A stretch of DNA of 64,000 nt from Mycolicibacterium lacusdiani (GCF_021916785.1 NZ_JAKCFC010000013.1:109097-173096); one strand, 5' to 3'. Shown: positions 40,744 through 49,668, numbered from the stretch's first letter. Notes: generated by a model from the sequence alone, not told the origin. Numbers and translations: made by a program.

Positions 40744-41942
40744 CTCAGCACCTTGACCGGAACGTGGTGATACCCGGCGACGTTCTGCATGTTCACCCGC
40801 TGCAGGCCGTCGAAGTCGACCTCGTAGCGCGGCATGAACTCGAGCAGGTACTCAAGCGCGATCGCGGTCTCCATGCGCGCCAGCGCCGCACCGAGGCAGC
40901 TGTGGATGCCGTAGCCCAGCCCCAGGTTCTGCGCCTGCGTGCGGTCGCGGTCGATGTCGAAGCTGTCGCCGTCGACGAACGCCCGCGGATCGCGGTTGGC
41001 TGCGGCACCCATCAGGAAGACGGGCTTGTGCGCCGGGATCGTGCCGCACGGCAACTCGACGTCCTTGACGCTGTAGCGGACGTTGTACTGCACCGGTCCG
41101 ACGTAGCGCAGCAGTTCCTCGACGGCGGCGGGAATCTTGCTGCGGTCGTCGAGCAGCTTCTGCCACTGCTCGGGGTGCCGGGCGAACTCCACCACCGCGC
41201 TGCCGACGAGCTTGGTGACGGTCTCGGCGCCCGCGCCACCCAGCAGCGTGGTGAACCCGGTGATCTCGATGTCGTCGAGCTTGCGCAGGCCGCCATTCTC
41301 GTCGGGGATCTCTGCGGCGATGAGGCGACTGATCATGTCGTCCTGCGGGTTCTGCCGACGCTCCTGGACCAGGCCGTAGTAGTAGACACCCGAGTCGATG
41401 TTGGCCTGCATGTTCTGCTCGTCCATGTCGATCTGACCCGGCTTGCGGTGCAGGCTGGTGTCGATCCAGTGCCGGACCTGCTGGCGGAAGTCCTCCGGCA
41501 CGCCCGCCATCCGCGTGATGACCTCGACGGGGAACGGCCCCGAGAAGTCCTGCACGACGTCGAAGTGTTCCGGGTCGGCCTTCGCCAGGTACTGCTCGAC
41601 CAGTTCGACGACCGTGTCGCGCTGGGATTGGATGGCCCGCGGCGTGAACGCCTTGTTGAGCAGGCTGCGCATGTGCCTGTGGTCGGGCGGGTCCATGAAG
41701 ATGATCGACTTCTGCGGCACCTCGCCGGAGCGGACCATGCTCAGATCGCAGCCGCGGGCCGAGGAGAACGACTCGTGGTCCTTGAACGCGGCGGCGACGT
41801 CCTCGTGCCGGGTCAGCGCGTAGAAGTCCTCGTCCTCGTCGTAGTACAGGGGAGCTTCGTCCCGCATCCGCGCATAGATCTCGTAGGGGTTGTCGAAGTA
41901 CTCCTGCGCGAACGGGTGGAATACGAGTCTGGGCTTGGTCAC
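40740..41942 (-). CDS. Cytochrome P450 (400 aa)
   Basis: Soluble P450: haem loop GLGYGIHSCLGAALARME with axial C349, I-helix AGAET at 237-241, K-helix EELLR (275-279). Starts at GTG 41942 after AGGAGGACGCA. Overlaps its ferredoxin gene. Upstream (41943-42067) is a region with nested inverted repeats (41973-42017). It is not part of the HIBADH operon that ends at 42068. Confidence 0.93.
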   Translation of the reverse strand: MTKPRLVFHPFAQEYFDNPYEIYARMRDEAPLYYDEDEDFYALTRHEDVAAAFKDHESFSSARGCDLSMVRSGEVPQKSIIFMDPPDHRHMRSLLNKAFTPRAIQSQRDTVVELVEQYLAKADPEHFDVVQDFSGPFPVEVITRMAGVPEDFRQQVRHWIDTSLHRKPGQIDMDEQNMQANIDSGVYYYGLVQERRQNPQDDMISRLIAAEIPDENGGLRKLDDIEITGFTTLLGGAGAETVTKLVGSAVVEFARHPEQWQKLLDDRSKIPAAVEELLRYVGPVQYNVRYSVKDVELPCGTIPAHKPVFLMGAAANRDPRAFVDGDSFDIDRDRTQAQNLGLGYGIHSCLGAALARMETAIALEYLLEFMPRYEVDFDGLQRVNMQNVAGYHHVPVKVLR

Positions 41943-41972
41943 TGCGTCCTCCTGGGCACTGGGAACAGGGCC

Positions 41973-42017
41973 GCATACGTTACGGAAGGCTGGAAGATTG
42001 TAACGCCTACAGTATGC
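41973..42017. promoter_or_regulatory. Nested inverted repeats upstream of P450
   Basis: GCATAC (41973-41978) pairs with GTATGC (42012-42017) and CGTTAC (41978-41983) with GTAACG (42000-42005). They lie 31-75 bases before the P450 start in a 125-base gap. Could be a compound regulator site or a hairpin in the leader; weaker evidence than the shared operators. Confidence 0.35.
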
Positions 42018-42067
42018 GACATCCAGTCTCGAAAATCAGCCGAATCGCCCAACCGGGTGCGTCGGCT

Positions 42068-42862
42068 TCAGCGCCGCACGCCCGCGTCCACCACCGCGTC
42101 GATCACGCCGAGGTCGGCACCGAGATCGGCCACCGTGCGCCGCACGACGTCGACGTCCTTGCCGATGAATTCGCCCACCGCCGAGATGAATGCGTCGGCC
42201 GACCCCGCCGAGGCGATCATGCCGAGCACGCGACTGGCAGAACTGCCGTGGGTCAGCGCCCGAAGCAGCGGTCCCTCGTCGATGCCGAGGCGGGTGCCGA
42301 GCCTGGTGGCCTCGGCGACGAGCCCGATCTGGGCGGCGAACAGGGTGTTGTTGATCAGCTTGACGAGCTGCCCGCTGCCCGTCGGCCCGGCGTGCAGGAT
42401 CGGGTCGCCGTAGGCGCCGAGCACCGGGCGGACCCGCTCCAGGGCATCGTTGGCGGCACCCACGAACAGCGTGACCCGACCCGCGGCGATGTCGTGTGGG
42501 CCGCCGCTCACCGGAGCGTCGACCACGTCGACGTGACCGAACTTCGCGGCGATGTCCCGCACCGTCGTCGGGCTGCCCGTCGTGTGCACCACCAGCGTCG
42601 ATCCGGGGCGCATGCCCGCGACGACGTTACCGGCGAGGCACAGTTCGCGCACCTGGTCGTCGGTGAACACGCACACCACGACGACGTCGTAGGCACCGGC
42701 AGTCAGACCGGCGACCGGGTCGGCGCCGAGTTCGGCCACCGCGGCGCGCTTGTCGTCGGTGCGGCCGACGGCGTCGACGTCGTGCCCGGCGTCGACGAGT
42801 CGGCGCACCATGGGCGCGCCCATCCGCCCGGCACCGAGGAAGCCGACCTTGCTCATCAGCAT
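42068..42862 (-). CDS. 3-hydroxyisobutyrate-dehydrogenase-type oxidoreductase (264 aa)
   Basis: Beta-hydroxyacid dehydrogenase: Rossmann motif VGFLGAGRMGAPMVRRL, DAPVSGG and the catalytic-lysine region GQLVKLINN. It oxidises a beta-hydroxy acid with NAD(P)+. The ATG at 42862 lies 25 bases after the stop of a second copy of the family (42888-43709); an ATG at 42856 is also possible. Last gene of the leftward operon that starts at 47823. Confidence 0.9.
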   Translation of the reverse strand: MLMSKVGFLGAGRMGAPMVRRLVDAGHDVDAVGRTDDKRAAVAELGADPVAGLTAGAYDVVVVCVFTDDQVRELCLAGNVVAGMRPGSTLVVHTTGSPTTVRDIAAKFGHVDVVDAPVSGGPHDIAAGRVTLFVGAANDALERVRPVLGAYGDPILHAGPTGSGQLVKLINNTLFAAQIGLVAEATRLGTRLGIDEGPLLRALTHGSSASRVLGMIASAGSADAFISAVGEFIGKDVDVVRRTVADLGADLGVIDAVVDAGVRR

Positions 42863-42887
42863 CGTCTCTTCTTCGCGCAAGCGCTCA

Positions 42888-43709
42888 TCAGCGCGGGTGG
42901 TGCATCGACTCGAGCGCCGTGTCCGCCGCCGTGAACACCGAACCCTGCGTCGCGGACGCGTCGTCGGCCAGCGCCGCTGCGTGCCGAACGTCCTTCTGCA
43001 GCAACGCACCCGCGATCGGTGCCAGACCCTCGAGCGTGCCGCCGAACATCGAGATGCTGTTGACGGCCTTGCTCGTCGCGGAGCCACGCGCCAGCACCTC
43101 GCACAGCTTGTCCCGCGGGACGCCGAGCGACTCACCCAGTTCCAGCGTGCTCACGGCACTGCCGAGATTGGCGCTGAACAACAAGTTGTTGAGGATCTTG
43201 GTGACCTGCCCGCTGCCCAGCGGACCGAGGTGGACGATGGGGTCGGCAAAGGTCGCGAACACCGGCCTCACCCGCTCCACGTCGGCATCTTCGCCGCCGA
43301 CCATCACCAGCAGCGTGCCCTCAGACGCTGCCGGCGAGCCACCGCTGACGGGTGCGTCGACGACCGAAACGCCATGTTCTGCAGCGGTCTTCGCGATCTC
43401 ACGGCAGGTGTCGGGATGAACGGTGCTGTGGATGGCGATGACGCCGCCGGGCTGCATGCCCGCCAGCACACCCGATTCGCCGTCGAGCACCTGCCGGACG
43501 TCGTCGTCGCCGACGACGCACAGGCACACCAGGTCGCTCGCCGCGCCGAGTTCGGCCGGTGTCGCGGCCACCTTCGCCGAGGTGTCGGCATAGGGCTCCA
43601 CCGATGCGGGCCGTCGCGCCCACAAGGTGAGTTCGTAACCGCCCTCGACGATTCGGCGCGCCATCGGCGCCCCCTGGCTACCCAGCCCGATGAATCCGAC
43701 CCGCATCAA
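42888..43709 (-). CDS. 3-hydroxyisobutyrate-dehydrogenase-type oxidoreductase (273 aa)
   Basis: Member of the same family as the next gene: MMRVGFIGLGSQGAPMARRI, DAPVSGGSPA and the lysine region GQVTKILNNLL. Similar order of motifs but clearly divergent, so the tandem is an old duplication. The start overlaps the hydrolase stop (ATGA type). Confidence 0.9.
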   Translation of the reverse strand: MMRVGFIGLGSQGAPMARRIVEGGYELTLWARRPASVEPYADTSAKVAATPAELGAASDLVCLCVVGDDDVRQVLDGESGVLAGMQPGGVIAIHSTVHPDTCREIAKTAAEHGVSVVDAPVSGGSPAASEGTLLVMVGGEDADVERVRPVFATFADPIVHLGPLGSGQVTKILNNLLFSANLGSAVSTLELGESLGVPRDKLCEVLARGSATSKAVNSISMFGGTLEGLAPIAGALLQKDVRHAAALADDASATQGSVFTAADTALESMHHPR

Positions 43710-44590
43710 CCCGCCTCCACCTTCGTCGCCGCTACGTCAGCACCATCGGTCAGGCAGTCCGCCACGAACGACAGCACCCGAGCGTGATACTCGCCGGCCG
43801 TGTGGCCGACGCTGAGATTGTGTCCGCTGCCCGGCACGAGGTTGACGCGCACCGCGGGCGCCGCCGTGAACAGCGCCGCCACCGCACCGATCGCTTCGGT
43901 GTCCGACTCCCACACCGCCTCGTGCTCGGCCACGCTGAACTCGACCGGAACACCGACGCGCGCAGCCAATTCCGAGAAGTCCCGCCGAGCCCAGTGCGCC
44001 GTCACCTCCGACTCGTAACTCACGCCCGGCGCCGACAACGAGCCGGTCAGCACTTCCGGGGGATACAGGTCGGTCGGCTGCCACAGCAGGTCCCGCAGCC
44101 CGGACGGCCGTGACGTCACGGTGGCGTCCTTGATGATCTCGAGGGCCGCGGGGTGGTACCGCAGACCGGTGCCGGCCAGTTCGACGCCGACGACGTCGCC
44201 GCCGCGCTCGTCGACCGTCATGCGCAGCGCGAGTTCGCATCCCGCCGAGTGGGCGAACAGGAACAGCCCGGCGCCGCGGGAGTCGTCGGCGAGGATCCTG
44301 TCGACGGCGCCGTAGGCCAGTGCCGTGCGGCGGTTCGGATCGGCCATCGCGTCGGCGTACAGCGCCGACGCGCCGTAGCCCGGCCGGTCCAGCGCGATCG
44401 TCGTGAAGCCGCGTTCCGCGGCGGTCCTCAGCAGTGACAGCTCGGGATGCCCCGGGCAGTCGAAGTACGTCGACGACGTCGCACCGCCGTGCACGGCGAC
44501 GATCACCGCGCGCGGGTCCGCGGCACGGGCCACCAGGCCCGACATCGGCACGCCGTCGACCATGACGACACGGGGCGTCGGCGCCGTCAC
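43706..44590 (-). CDS. Alpha/beta-hydrolase (294 aa)
   Basis: Alpha/beta-hydrolase fold: oxyanion region IVAVHGGATSSTYF, nucleophile elbow FAHSAGCELA, late acid in FSVAEHEAVW and the catalytic histidine in GSGHNLSVG. May hydrolyse an ester, lactone or carbon-carbon bond. Start GTG 44590 overlaps the stop of the DUF35-thiolase gene; the longer frame upstream is read-through of that neighbour. Confidence 0.87.
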   Translation of the reverse strand: MTAPTPRVVMVDGVPMSGLVARAADPRAVIVAVHGGATSSTYFDCPGHPELSLLRTAAERGFTTIALDRPGYGASALYADAMADPNRRTALAYGAVDRILADDSRGAGLFLFAHSAGCELALRMTVDERGGDVVGVELAGTGLRYHPAALEIIKDATVTSRPSGLRDLLWQPTDLYPPEVLTGSLSAPGVSYESEVTAHWARRDFSELAARVGVPVEFSVAEHEAVWESDTEAIGAVAALFTAAPAVRVNLVPGSGHNLSVGHTAGEYHARVLSFVADCLTDGADVAATKVEAG

Positions 44591-46239
44591 GAGTCGGTCC
44601 GCATCAGCAGCACGCCGCTCGGGGTCAGCCCGCCGCTGCTGGCGACCGCGACGTGCGCGTCGGCCACCTGGCGTTCGCCTGCCTCGCCGCGGAGTTGCGT
44701 CACCGCCTCGTGGATCAGGCCCATGCCGTGGGTGCGGCCGTGAGAGAGCTGGCCGCCGTGGGTGTTCAGGGGGATCACCCCGTCGCGGGCGATGTTGTGC
44801 CCGCCGTCGAGGAAGTCCTTGGCCTCGCCGATGCCGCAGAAGCCGAGAGCCTCCAGCCACGACAGGCAGTTGAACGAGAACCCGTCGTACAGTTCCGCGA
44901 CGTCGACGTCCGCGGGCCGCAACGACGTCCGCGTCCACAGGTGTGCAGCCTGCCCCAGCACCTGCGGCTCGTGGGTGAGCGTGGTCTGGTCCCAGTCGGT
45001 GCGTTCGATGATCTGGGTGCCGACGGCCTCGAAGTACACCGGCGGCTTGGGCATGTCGCGTGCGACGTCGACGGCCGACACGATGACGGCGACCGCGCCG
45101 TCGCACGGCACGTCGCAGTCGTAGAGGCCGAACGGCGTGGTGATCAGCCGCGCCGACAGGTAGTCGTCCATCGTCATGGGATCGCGGTAGATGGCGGTGG
45201 GATTCAGCCCTGCATTCGCCCGCTGGTTCAGCGCTATCCAGCCGAGGGTCTCGCGCGTGGTGCCGTAGCGGTCGAAGTGCCGTTGAGCGTTGAGCGCCAA
45301 CGTGTGTGCGGCCGACGTCGCCCCGAATGGCATCTGCCAGCTGGTGGTGCGGGACCCGCCGGGCGGGGACATCTTGCCCTGCTTCATCAGCTCGCCGAAC
45401 GTTGCCTCCCACAGCGTGCGGAAGCACAGCACGTGCCGGGCCATGTCGGTGGCGACGGCCATCATCGCGGCGATCACCGAGCCGCCGGGACCGAACGTGT
45501 CCATGCCGCCGTTGATCCACGTCGGCCGGAGTCCGAGCGCGCCCTCCAGCGCGGTCACCCCGCCCTCGCCCATGCCCGCCACGTCGAGGCCCGGATAGGT
45601 GGACAGACCGTCGATGTCGGCGAAGGTCAGTCCGGCGTCGGCGACGGCGGCCTCGCAGGCCTCGATCGTCAGCTCCAGCGGGGGCACCATGAGTCGTCGG
45701 CCGAGCCGCGACGCGCCGATGCCGGTGATCGCCGAATGCTCCTCGAACTTTCTGTCCGACAACGGTGGTCGGACGTGCCTGGCGTAGTCCGTCGGCGCGA
45801 TGTCGTCGACCGCGGGCGGGGCCTCACCGTCGTCGTCGCACGGCCGGAACACCGGCAGGTAGACGTCGGCCACCTCCTGGAACACGACCTCGACCGTCTG
45901 ACCGATGCGCAGATCGTCGGGATCGGCGTCGACGATGTTCGTCGTCAGCCGTACCCGCGGGTCCTCCGCGATGGCGACCTGGGCGACGACGTACGGCGGT
46001 GGCAGATCGGGGAAGCCGAAGCGGTGATTGACCGTGAACGCCGAGAGCGATGCCTTGCCCGACACCTCGCGTACGCCGACGTCGTGGCTGCGGCACCGTC
46101 GGCAGATCGGTGCGGGCGGATGGTTCAGGGCCTGGCAATCTCGGCACTCCTGGATGCGCAGGCGACCGTCGGCGCCGGAGGTCCAGAAGAACTCGTTCTC
46201 CGCGGTCAGTTGGGGCAGCGGGCGCCCGGGGACGTCCAC
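44587..46239 (-). CDS. DUF35 OB-fold / thiolase-like fusion, Ltp2-type (550 aa)
   Basis: Residues 1-150 form a ChsH2-like DUF35 domain: zinc ribbon C32, C35, C46 and C49, then an OB fold. Residues 165-550 are a thiolase/SCP2-like domain. The thiolase nucleophile Cys is missing: the equivalent stretch reads TFGPGGSVIAAMM, and the HDCF motif is replaced by ELYDGFSF with Y451. Steroid side-chain aldolases such as Ltp2 have these features and work with a DUF35 partner, so this looks like a retro-aldolase in which both parts are fused. Start GTG 46239, next to the ferredoxin stop. Confidence 0.85.
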   Translation of the reverse strand: MDVPGRPLPQLTAENEFFWTSGADGRLRIQECRDCQALNHPPAPICRRCRSHDVGVREVSGKASLSAFTVNHRFGFPDLPPPYVVAQVAIAEDPRVRLTTNIVDADPDDLRIGQTVEVVFQEVADVYLPVFRPCDDDGEAPPAVDDIAPTDYARHVRPPLSDRKFEEHSAITGIGASRLGRRLMVPPLELTIEACEAAVADAGLTFADIDGLSTYPGLDVAGMGEGGVTALEGALGLRPTWINGGMDTFGPGGSVIAAMMAVATDMARHVLCFRTLWEATFGELMKQGKMSPPGGSRTTSWQMPFGATSAAHTLALNAQRHFDRYGTTRETLGWIALNQRANAGLNPTAIYRDPMTMDDYLSARLITTPFGLYDCDVPCDGAVAVIVSAVDVARDMPKPPVYFEAVGTQIIERTDWDQTTLTHEPQVLGQAAHLWTRTSLRPADVDVAELYDGFSFNCLSWLEALGFCGIGEAKDFLDGGHNIARDGVIPLNTHGGQLSHGRTHGMGLIHEAVTQLRGEAGERQVADAHVAVASSGGLTPSGVLLMRTDS

Positions 46240-46240
46240 G

Positions 46241-46516
46241 TCAGCTTCCCGCCGTTCGCGAGGCGGCCGTGGAGTCCTGCGTCCTGGACCCGTTGGCGCC
46301 GTTCGGCTTCGGGTGGAGCACGGTGATCGCGTGCACCGGGCAGTCCATCAGCGCGCGCACGACGCCATCGCGATCGGACTCGGGGACCGTGCCGTCGCCG
46401 ATCAGCGAGGCGTAGTCCCAGTCGTCGAGGGAGAAGTACTCGGGTGCGTGCCTGGCGCAGATCCCGAACCCGTCGCACACCGTGCGATCCAGCTTGATCT
46501 TCATCGGTTCGCTCAC
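46241..46516 (-). CDS. Ferredoxin, [3Fe-4S]/[4Fe-4S] type, with C-terminal tail (91 aa)
   Basis: Ferredoxin motif VCDGFGICARHAPEYFSLDD and later DCPVHAI; Phe-Gly replace the second Cys. After the ferredoxin core comes a polar tail of about 25 residues absent from the other ferredoxins in the window. GTG 46516 overlaps the stop of the NuoF-like gene, suggesting that the flavoprotein reduces it. Confidence 0.85.
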   Translation of the reverse strand: MSEPMKIKLDRTVCDGFGICARHAPEYFSLDDWDYASLIGDGTVPESDRDGVVRALMDCPVHAITVLHPKPNGANGSRTQDSTAASRTAGS

Positions 46517-47823
46517 AAGACCGCCTCCACCTCATAGGGTCGCAGCGCTGAGTACGCGTGTGCGCCGCATGCGTCACACGTTCCGGCGACGTGCCGAGCG
46601 ACGTCGGTGGGGAAGGCCCGCAGCAGGCTGGCGGCGACGTTGGTCGCTGCGTCCAGCGTCGCGCACGCACCACGCCCGCGCAGCACCACCGACCACCGCT
46701 CGAGACGCGTGAGGTCCTCGTCGGTGGCCGTGCCGCGGCGCAGCCCGTCGGTCACGGCCGCCATCGCCGCGGTGCCGTTGAAGCAGGAACCGCACTGGCC
46801 GGCATTCTCCCGGTCGAAGTAGGCCATCACCGACGCCGCGACGGCGACGGGACAGTCGTCGGTGATGACCGCGACGGCACCGCAGCCCAGCCCGCTGTTG
46901 AGCCGGCGCATCGTCTCGTGGTCGAGCGTGGCGTCCAGCACCTCTCGGTTGAGCAGCCCCGCGAAGTACCCGCCCATCAGCACGCCCTTGACGTCGTCGA
47001 CGGAGATGCCGTGCGTGAGGAGCAGTTCGGTGACCGGGGTGCCATGCGGCAGCTCGTACAGCGTGGCGGGTCTGCCGCCGCCGGTCACGGTCGCAAGGAA
47101 CGTGCCGGGGGATGCCGACGTGCCCTGTGCCCGGAAGGCGTCGCTGCCGTTGCGCAGGATGAAGGGCAGGTTGGCCAGCGTCTCGACGTTCGAGACCAGT
47201 GTGGGGAGACCGCGCACGCCCTCCTCGAACGGGCGGGGAGGCTTGTCGGTGGGCTTGGCGGGACCGCCGTTGACCGCGCGCACGGCGGCGGTCTCCTCGC
47301 CGGCGACGTAACCGGGGTCGACCGTCGTGACGGTCACCACGAGGTCGTGGAGTGGAGCGGTCTTCAGCGCGGCGTTCAGCGTCTCGGCGGCCTGTACGTC
47401 GGATACGTAGACGTGGCCATGATCGGCACCGACGATGGCGGCGGCCAGCCGGACGCCGTCGAGTAGGAGATGCGGCCGATTGCGCAGCAGCCACTTGTCC
47501 TTGACCGAGGCGGGCTCACCCTCCTCGCCGTTGGCGAGCACGACCGTGGAACTGCCGGCACGACCGGCGTCGCGCACCGTACGCAGTTTGACGGCGAGGG
47601 GGAACGCGGCGCCACCGCGGCCGAGCAGGCCGCTGCGGTCCACGTCGTCGAGCAGGGCATCGGGATCACCGAGGTCCTGATAGCCACCGGCTTCGACGTA
47701 CGCGGCGAGGTCCTCGACACCCGGCGTCGAGCGGATGATCCGCGGCTGCACTCCGGGCCAGACGACGGCAGGCGTGCTGGTTGCGGTCGGCTCCTGGCGC
47801 ACGCGCTCGTCGGTACCGGTCAT
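46513..47823 (-). CDS. NuoF-like NADH-dehydrogenase flavoprotein (436 aa)
   Basis: Resembles the FMN/NADH subunit (NuoF, 51 kDa) of complex I: SGLLGRGGAAFPLAVK near the N terminus, ANGEEGEPASVKDKWLL, VDPGYVAGEETAAVRAVNGG, then an SLBB-like segment. In the iron-sulfur region C344-x2-C347 and C387 are present but the third cysteine of the CxxCxxC set is Gly350; an extra C416-x2-C419 pair lies near the C terminus. No NuoE or NuoG gene is nearby, so it is probably a soluble NADH:ferredoxin reductase for the adjacent ferredoxin. Start ATG 47823 behind GGAAGGGG. Confidence 0.83.
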   Translation of the reverse strand: MTGTDERVRQEPTATSTPAVVWPGVQPRIIRSTPGVEDLAAYVEAGGYQDLGDPDALLDDVDRSGLLGRGGAAFPLAVKLRTVRDAGRAGSSTVVLANGEEGEPASVKDKWLLRNRPHLLLDGVRLAAAIVGADHGHVYVSDVQAAETLNAALKTAPLHDLVVTVTTVDPGYVAGEETAAVRAVNGGPAKPTDKPPRPFEEGVRGLPTLVSNVETLANLPFILRNGSDAFRAQGTSASPGTFLATVTGGGRPATLYELPHGTPVTELLLTHGISVDDVKGVLMGGYFAGLLNREVLDATLDHETMRRLNSGLGCGAVAVITDDCPVAVAASVMAYFDRENAGQCGSCFNGTAAMAAVTDGLRRGTATDEDLTRLERWSVVLRGRGACATLDAATNVAASLLRAFPTDVARHVAGTCDACGAHAYSALRPYEVEAVL

Positions 47824-47859
47824 TTCTGCCCCTTCCCACCCGCGGATAGGCTGGCGGAC

Positions 47860-48339
47860 ATGAGAACTGCGGTGGTACGCGTCGACGTCGACCCCTCGGG
47901 GGTGCTGACACCAGCCCAATTGCGCGAGGGCATGGCGTCGCTGTCGGCGCTGGCACCCGAGGTCGGCGCCACCGTGGTCGACGCGGATCTCGCGGCGATG
48001 CCGCCGGGGCGCAGGCAGGTGGAGGTGCTGCTGGCCGGCGACGACGCCGACCACCTCTCGCGCGTGGCACTCGAGTTGTGCACCAGGGTGTTCGGTGCGC
48101 TCGGCGCCCGACCCACCGCCGGGGTGCTGACGTACGTCAGTCGCGGCACCGACCACGACGCGCTCGGCGTGCTGGCGGGTTTCGGGCTCACCGGCGAGAT
48201 CGAACGCGAAGACGGCCCGGAGTGGGACGTCGTGCGGGTGACGCTGCGCAAGTCCGACCTCGAGCGCATCCCGGAGAGCAGAGTGCACACGGCGCTCGAG
48301 GCCTCGCTCAACTGCGAGGTTCGGATCATCACGGTCTGA
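47860..48339 (+). CDS. Hypothetical protein (159 aa), divergent from NuoF-like gene
   Basis: No family recognised. A soluble alpha/beta protein with ATG start at 47860, only 36 bases from the NuoF-like start, so both share a short promoter region. Segments include VEVLLAGDDADHLSRVALEL, VLTYVSRGTDHDALGVLAGF and a C-terminal ALEASLNCEVRIITV. No signal peptide, membrane helix or cofactor motif. Confidence 0.65.
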   Translation: MRTAVVRVDVDPSGVLTPAQLREGMASLSALAPEVGATVVDADLAAMPPGRRQVEVLLAGDDADHLSRVALELCTRVFGALGARPTAGVLTYVSRGTDHDALGVLAGFGLTGEIEREDGPEWDVVRVTLRKSDLERIPESRVHTALEASLNCEVRIITV

Positions 48340-48366
48340 GCACCTCGACCGTCGGCCGTGCGGCGG

Positions 48367-49242
48367 TCACGACTTCTTCAGGAAGTCGAGGATCGCAGGC
48401 GCTGCCTGGACCCAGGTGTCGAACATGTTGAAGCGCTTGACCTTTCCCTTGGCCCGCGCCTCTCCGGCACGCTCCCACGCGTCCTCGGGCCACGGCGGGT
48501 CGATCACCTTGCTGCCCCTGATGAGGCAGCTCACCTCCAGTGACGTGCGCTTCGGGTGGTCCAGGTCGTTCTCGCCGCCGCGGATGATGAGCGTCGGCAC
48601 CTTGATCTCGTCGAACAGTTCGTCCTCGACACCGGGAATCGTCTGACCGGGCTTGGGTACGAAGGCGTTGAGCCAGCGCAGCATCAGCTTCAGGAACTGG
48701 TCGGAATCTTGGGACAGGATGCGCTGCTCATTGTCGGGGTTCTCGCCGATGCGTTCCTGCCATTCGCCGACCTGGGCGACGGCCTTCATCCCGGCGCCGC
48801 GCACGGCGAGGATGCTGGGCACGATGTAGTACGAACCGAGGACGAACGAGCCGTACACGCCGCCGACGATGTTCCACACCACCAACTTCTTCACCAGCTC
48901 CGGGTAGAGCATGGTGGTCAGCATCGAGTCCCGCGCCCCGCCGGAGCCGCCCGCGAGGATGCACGGTCCGATGTCCAACTTGGTGATCAACTGCGACAGG
49001 GTCTCGGCACGCATGTGCGATTCACTCTGGCCGTAGAACTGGACGTCGGACTTGCCGCAGTTCGGCCGGTCCCAGAGCAGCACCCGGTAGCCGCCCTCGA
49101 CCAGCTTCTTGGCCAGCGGCTTGAGGCCGGGGATGTCCTTGCTGAACCGTCCGCCGGGTGTGAGGGCGATGAATTCGCCCTCCTTGCCCAGGATTTCGTA
49201 GACGACGTTGCCGCCGTTGATGTCGATCGTCTTGTTGGGCAA
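48367..49242 (-). CDS. Alpha/beta-hydrolase (291 aa)
   Basis: Alpha/beta-hydrolase: oxyanion region IALTPGGRFSKDIPG, WDRPNCGKSDVQFYGQSESH, nucleophile elbow LAGGSGGARDSML (Gly-x-Ser-x-Gly), acid in LIIRGGENDLDHPK. The catalytic His is not obvious by eye: the C-terminal part runs FNMFDTWVQAAPAILDFLKK. It is last in the unit 51934-48367, after the Rieske ferredoxin. Confidence 0.85.
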   Translation of the reverse strand: MPNKTIDINGGNVVYEILGKEGEFIALTPGGRFSKDIPGLKPLAKKLVEGGYRVLLWDRPNCGKSDVQFYGQSESHMRAETLSQLITKLDIGPCILAGGSGGARDSMLTTMLYPELVKKLVVWNIVGGVYGSFVLGSYYIVPSILAVRGAGMKAVAQVGEWQERIGENPDNEQRILSQDSDQFLKLMLRWLNAFVPKPGQTIPGVEDELFDEIKVPTLIIRGGENDLDHPKRTSLEVSCLIRGSKVIDPPWPEDAWERAGEARAKGKVKRFNMFDTWVQAAPAILDFLKKS

Positions 49243-49276
49243 CGGTGCTCCAATTTCGGTGGACTCGAGGTGCGCT

Positions 49277-49666
49277 TCAGGCTTGGACGAGTACGTCGTT
49301 GCCGACGACCCTGACCGGATACGTACGAATGCTCCACTCCGGCTTGACCGCCGTGGTCCCGGTCGCGAGCTCGAAACCCCATTGGTGCCAGGGGCAGAAC
49401 ACGAACTCCTTGTCGCGGACCATCACCGCGTCGCCGGGCACGCTGTCGTCGGCGACGTTGATGCCGCGCGCGCGGCCCGAACACAGTGGGCCGCCTTCGT
49501 GCGGACAGTAGTTGGCAATGGCGTAGAAGGTGCCGTTGACGTTGTACACGCCGACGCCGTGACGTCCGATGGGCACCAATTTGTGCGTGCCTGGCGCAAT
49601 CTCGTCGACGGTGGCCACGACGTGTTCACGCCCCTGCGCGAGCCGGGGCGGTTTCGGTTCGGTCAT
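49277..49666 (-). CDS. Rieske [2Fe-2S] ferredoxin (129 aa)
   Basis: Stand-alone Rieske protein: ligands C54-x-H56 (CPHEGG) and C91-x2-H94 (CPWHQWGF). It has no transmembrane helix and is a soluble electron carrier or small oxygenase component. Start ATG 49666, two bases after the amidohydrolase stop. It may supply electrons to a Rieske oxygenase, possibly one of the three in this window. Confidence 0.92.
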   Translation of the reverse strand: MTEPKPPRLAQGREHVVATVDEIAPGTHKLVPIGRHGVGVYNVNGTFYAIANYCPHEGGPLCSGRARGINVADDSVPGDAVMVRDKEFVFCPWHQWGFELATGTTAVKPEWSIRTYPVRVVGNDVLVQA

Positions 49667-49668
49667 GC

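Noticed and set aside
46513..47823. Part of respiratory complex I
   Set aside because: No other nuo genes nearby, one cluster cysteine altered, and the neighbours are a small ferredoxin and catabolic genes.
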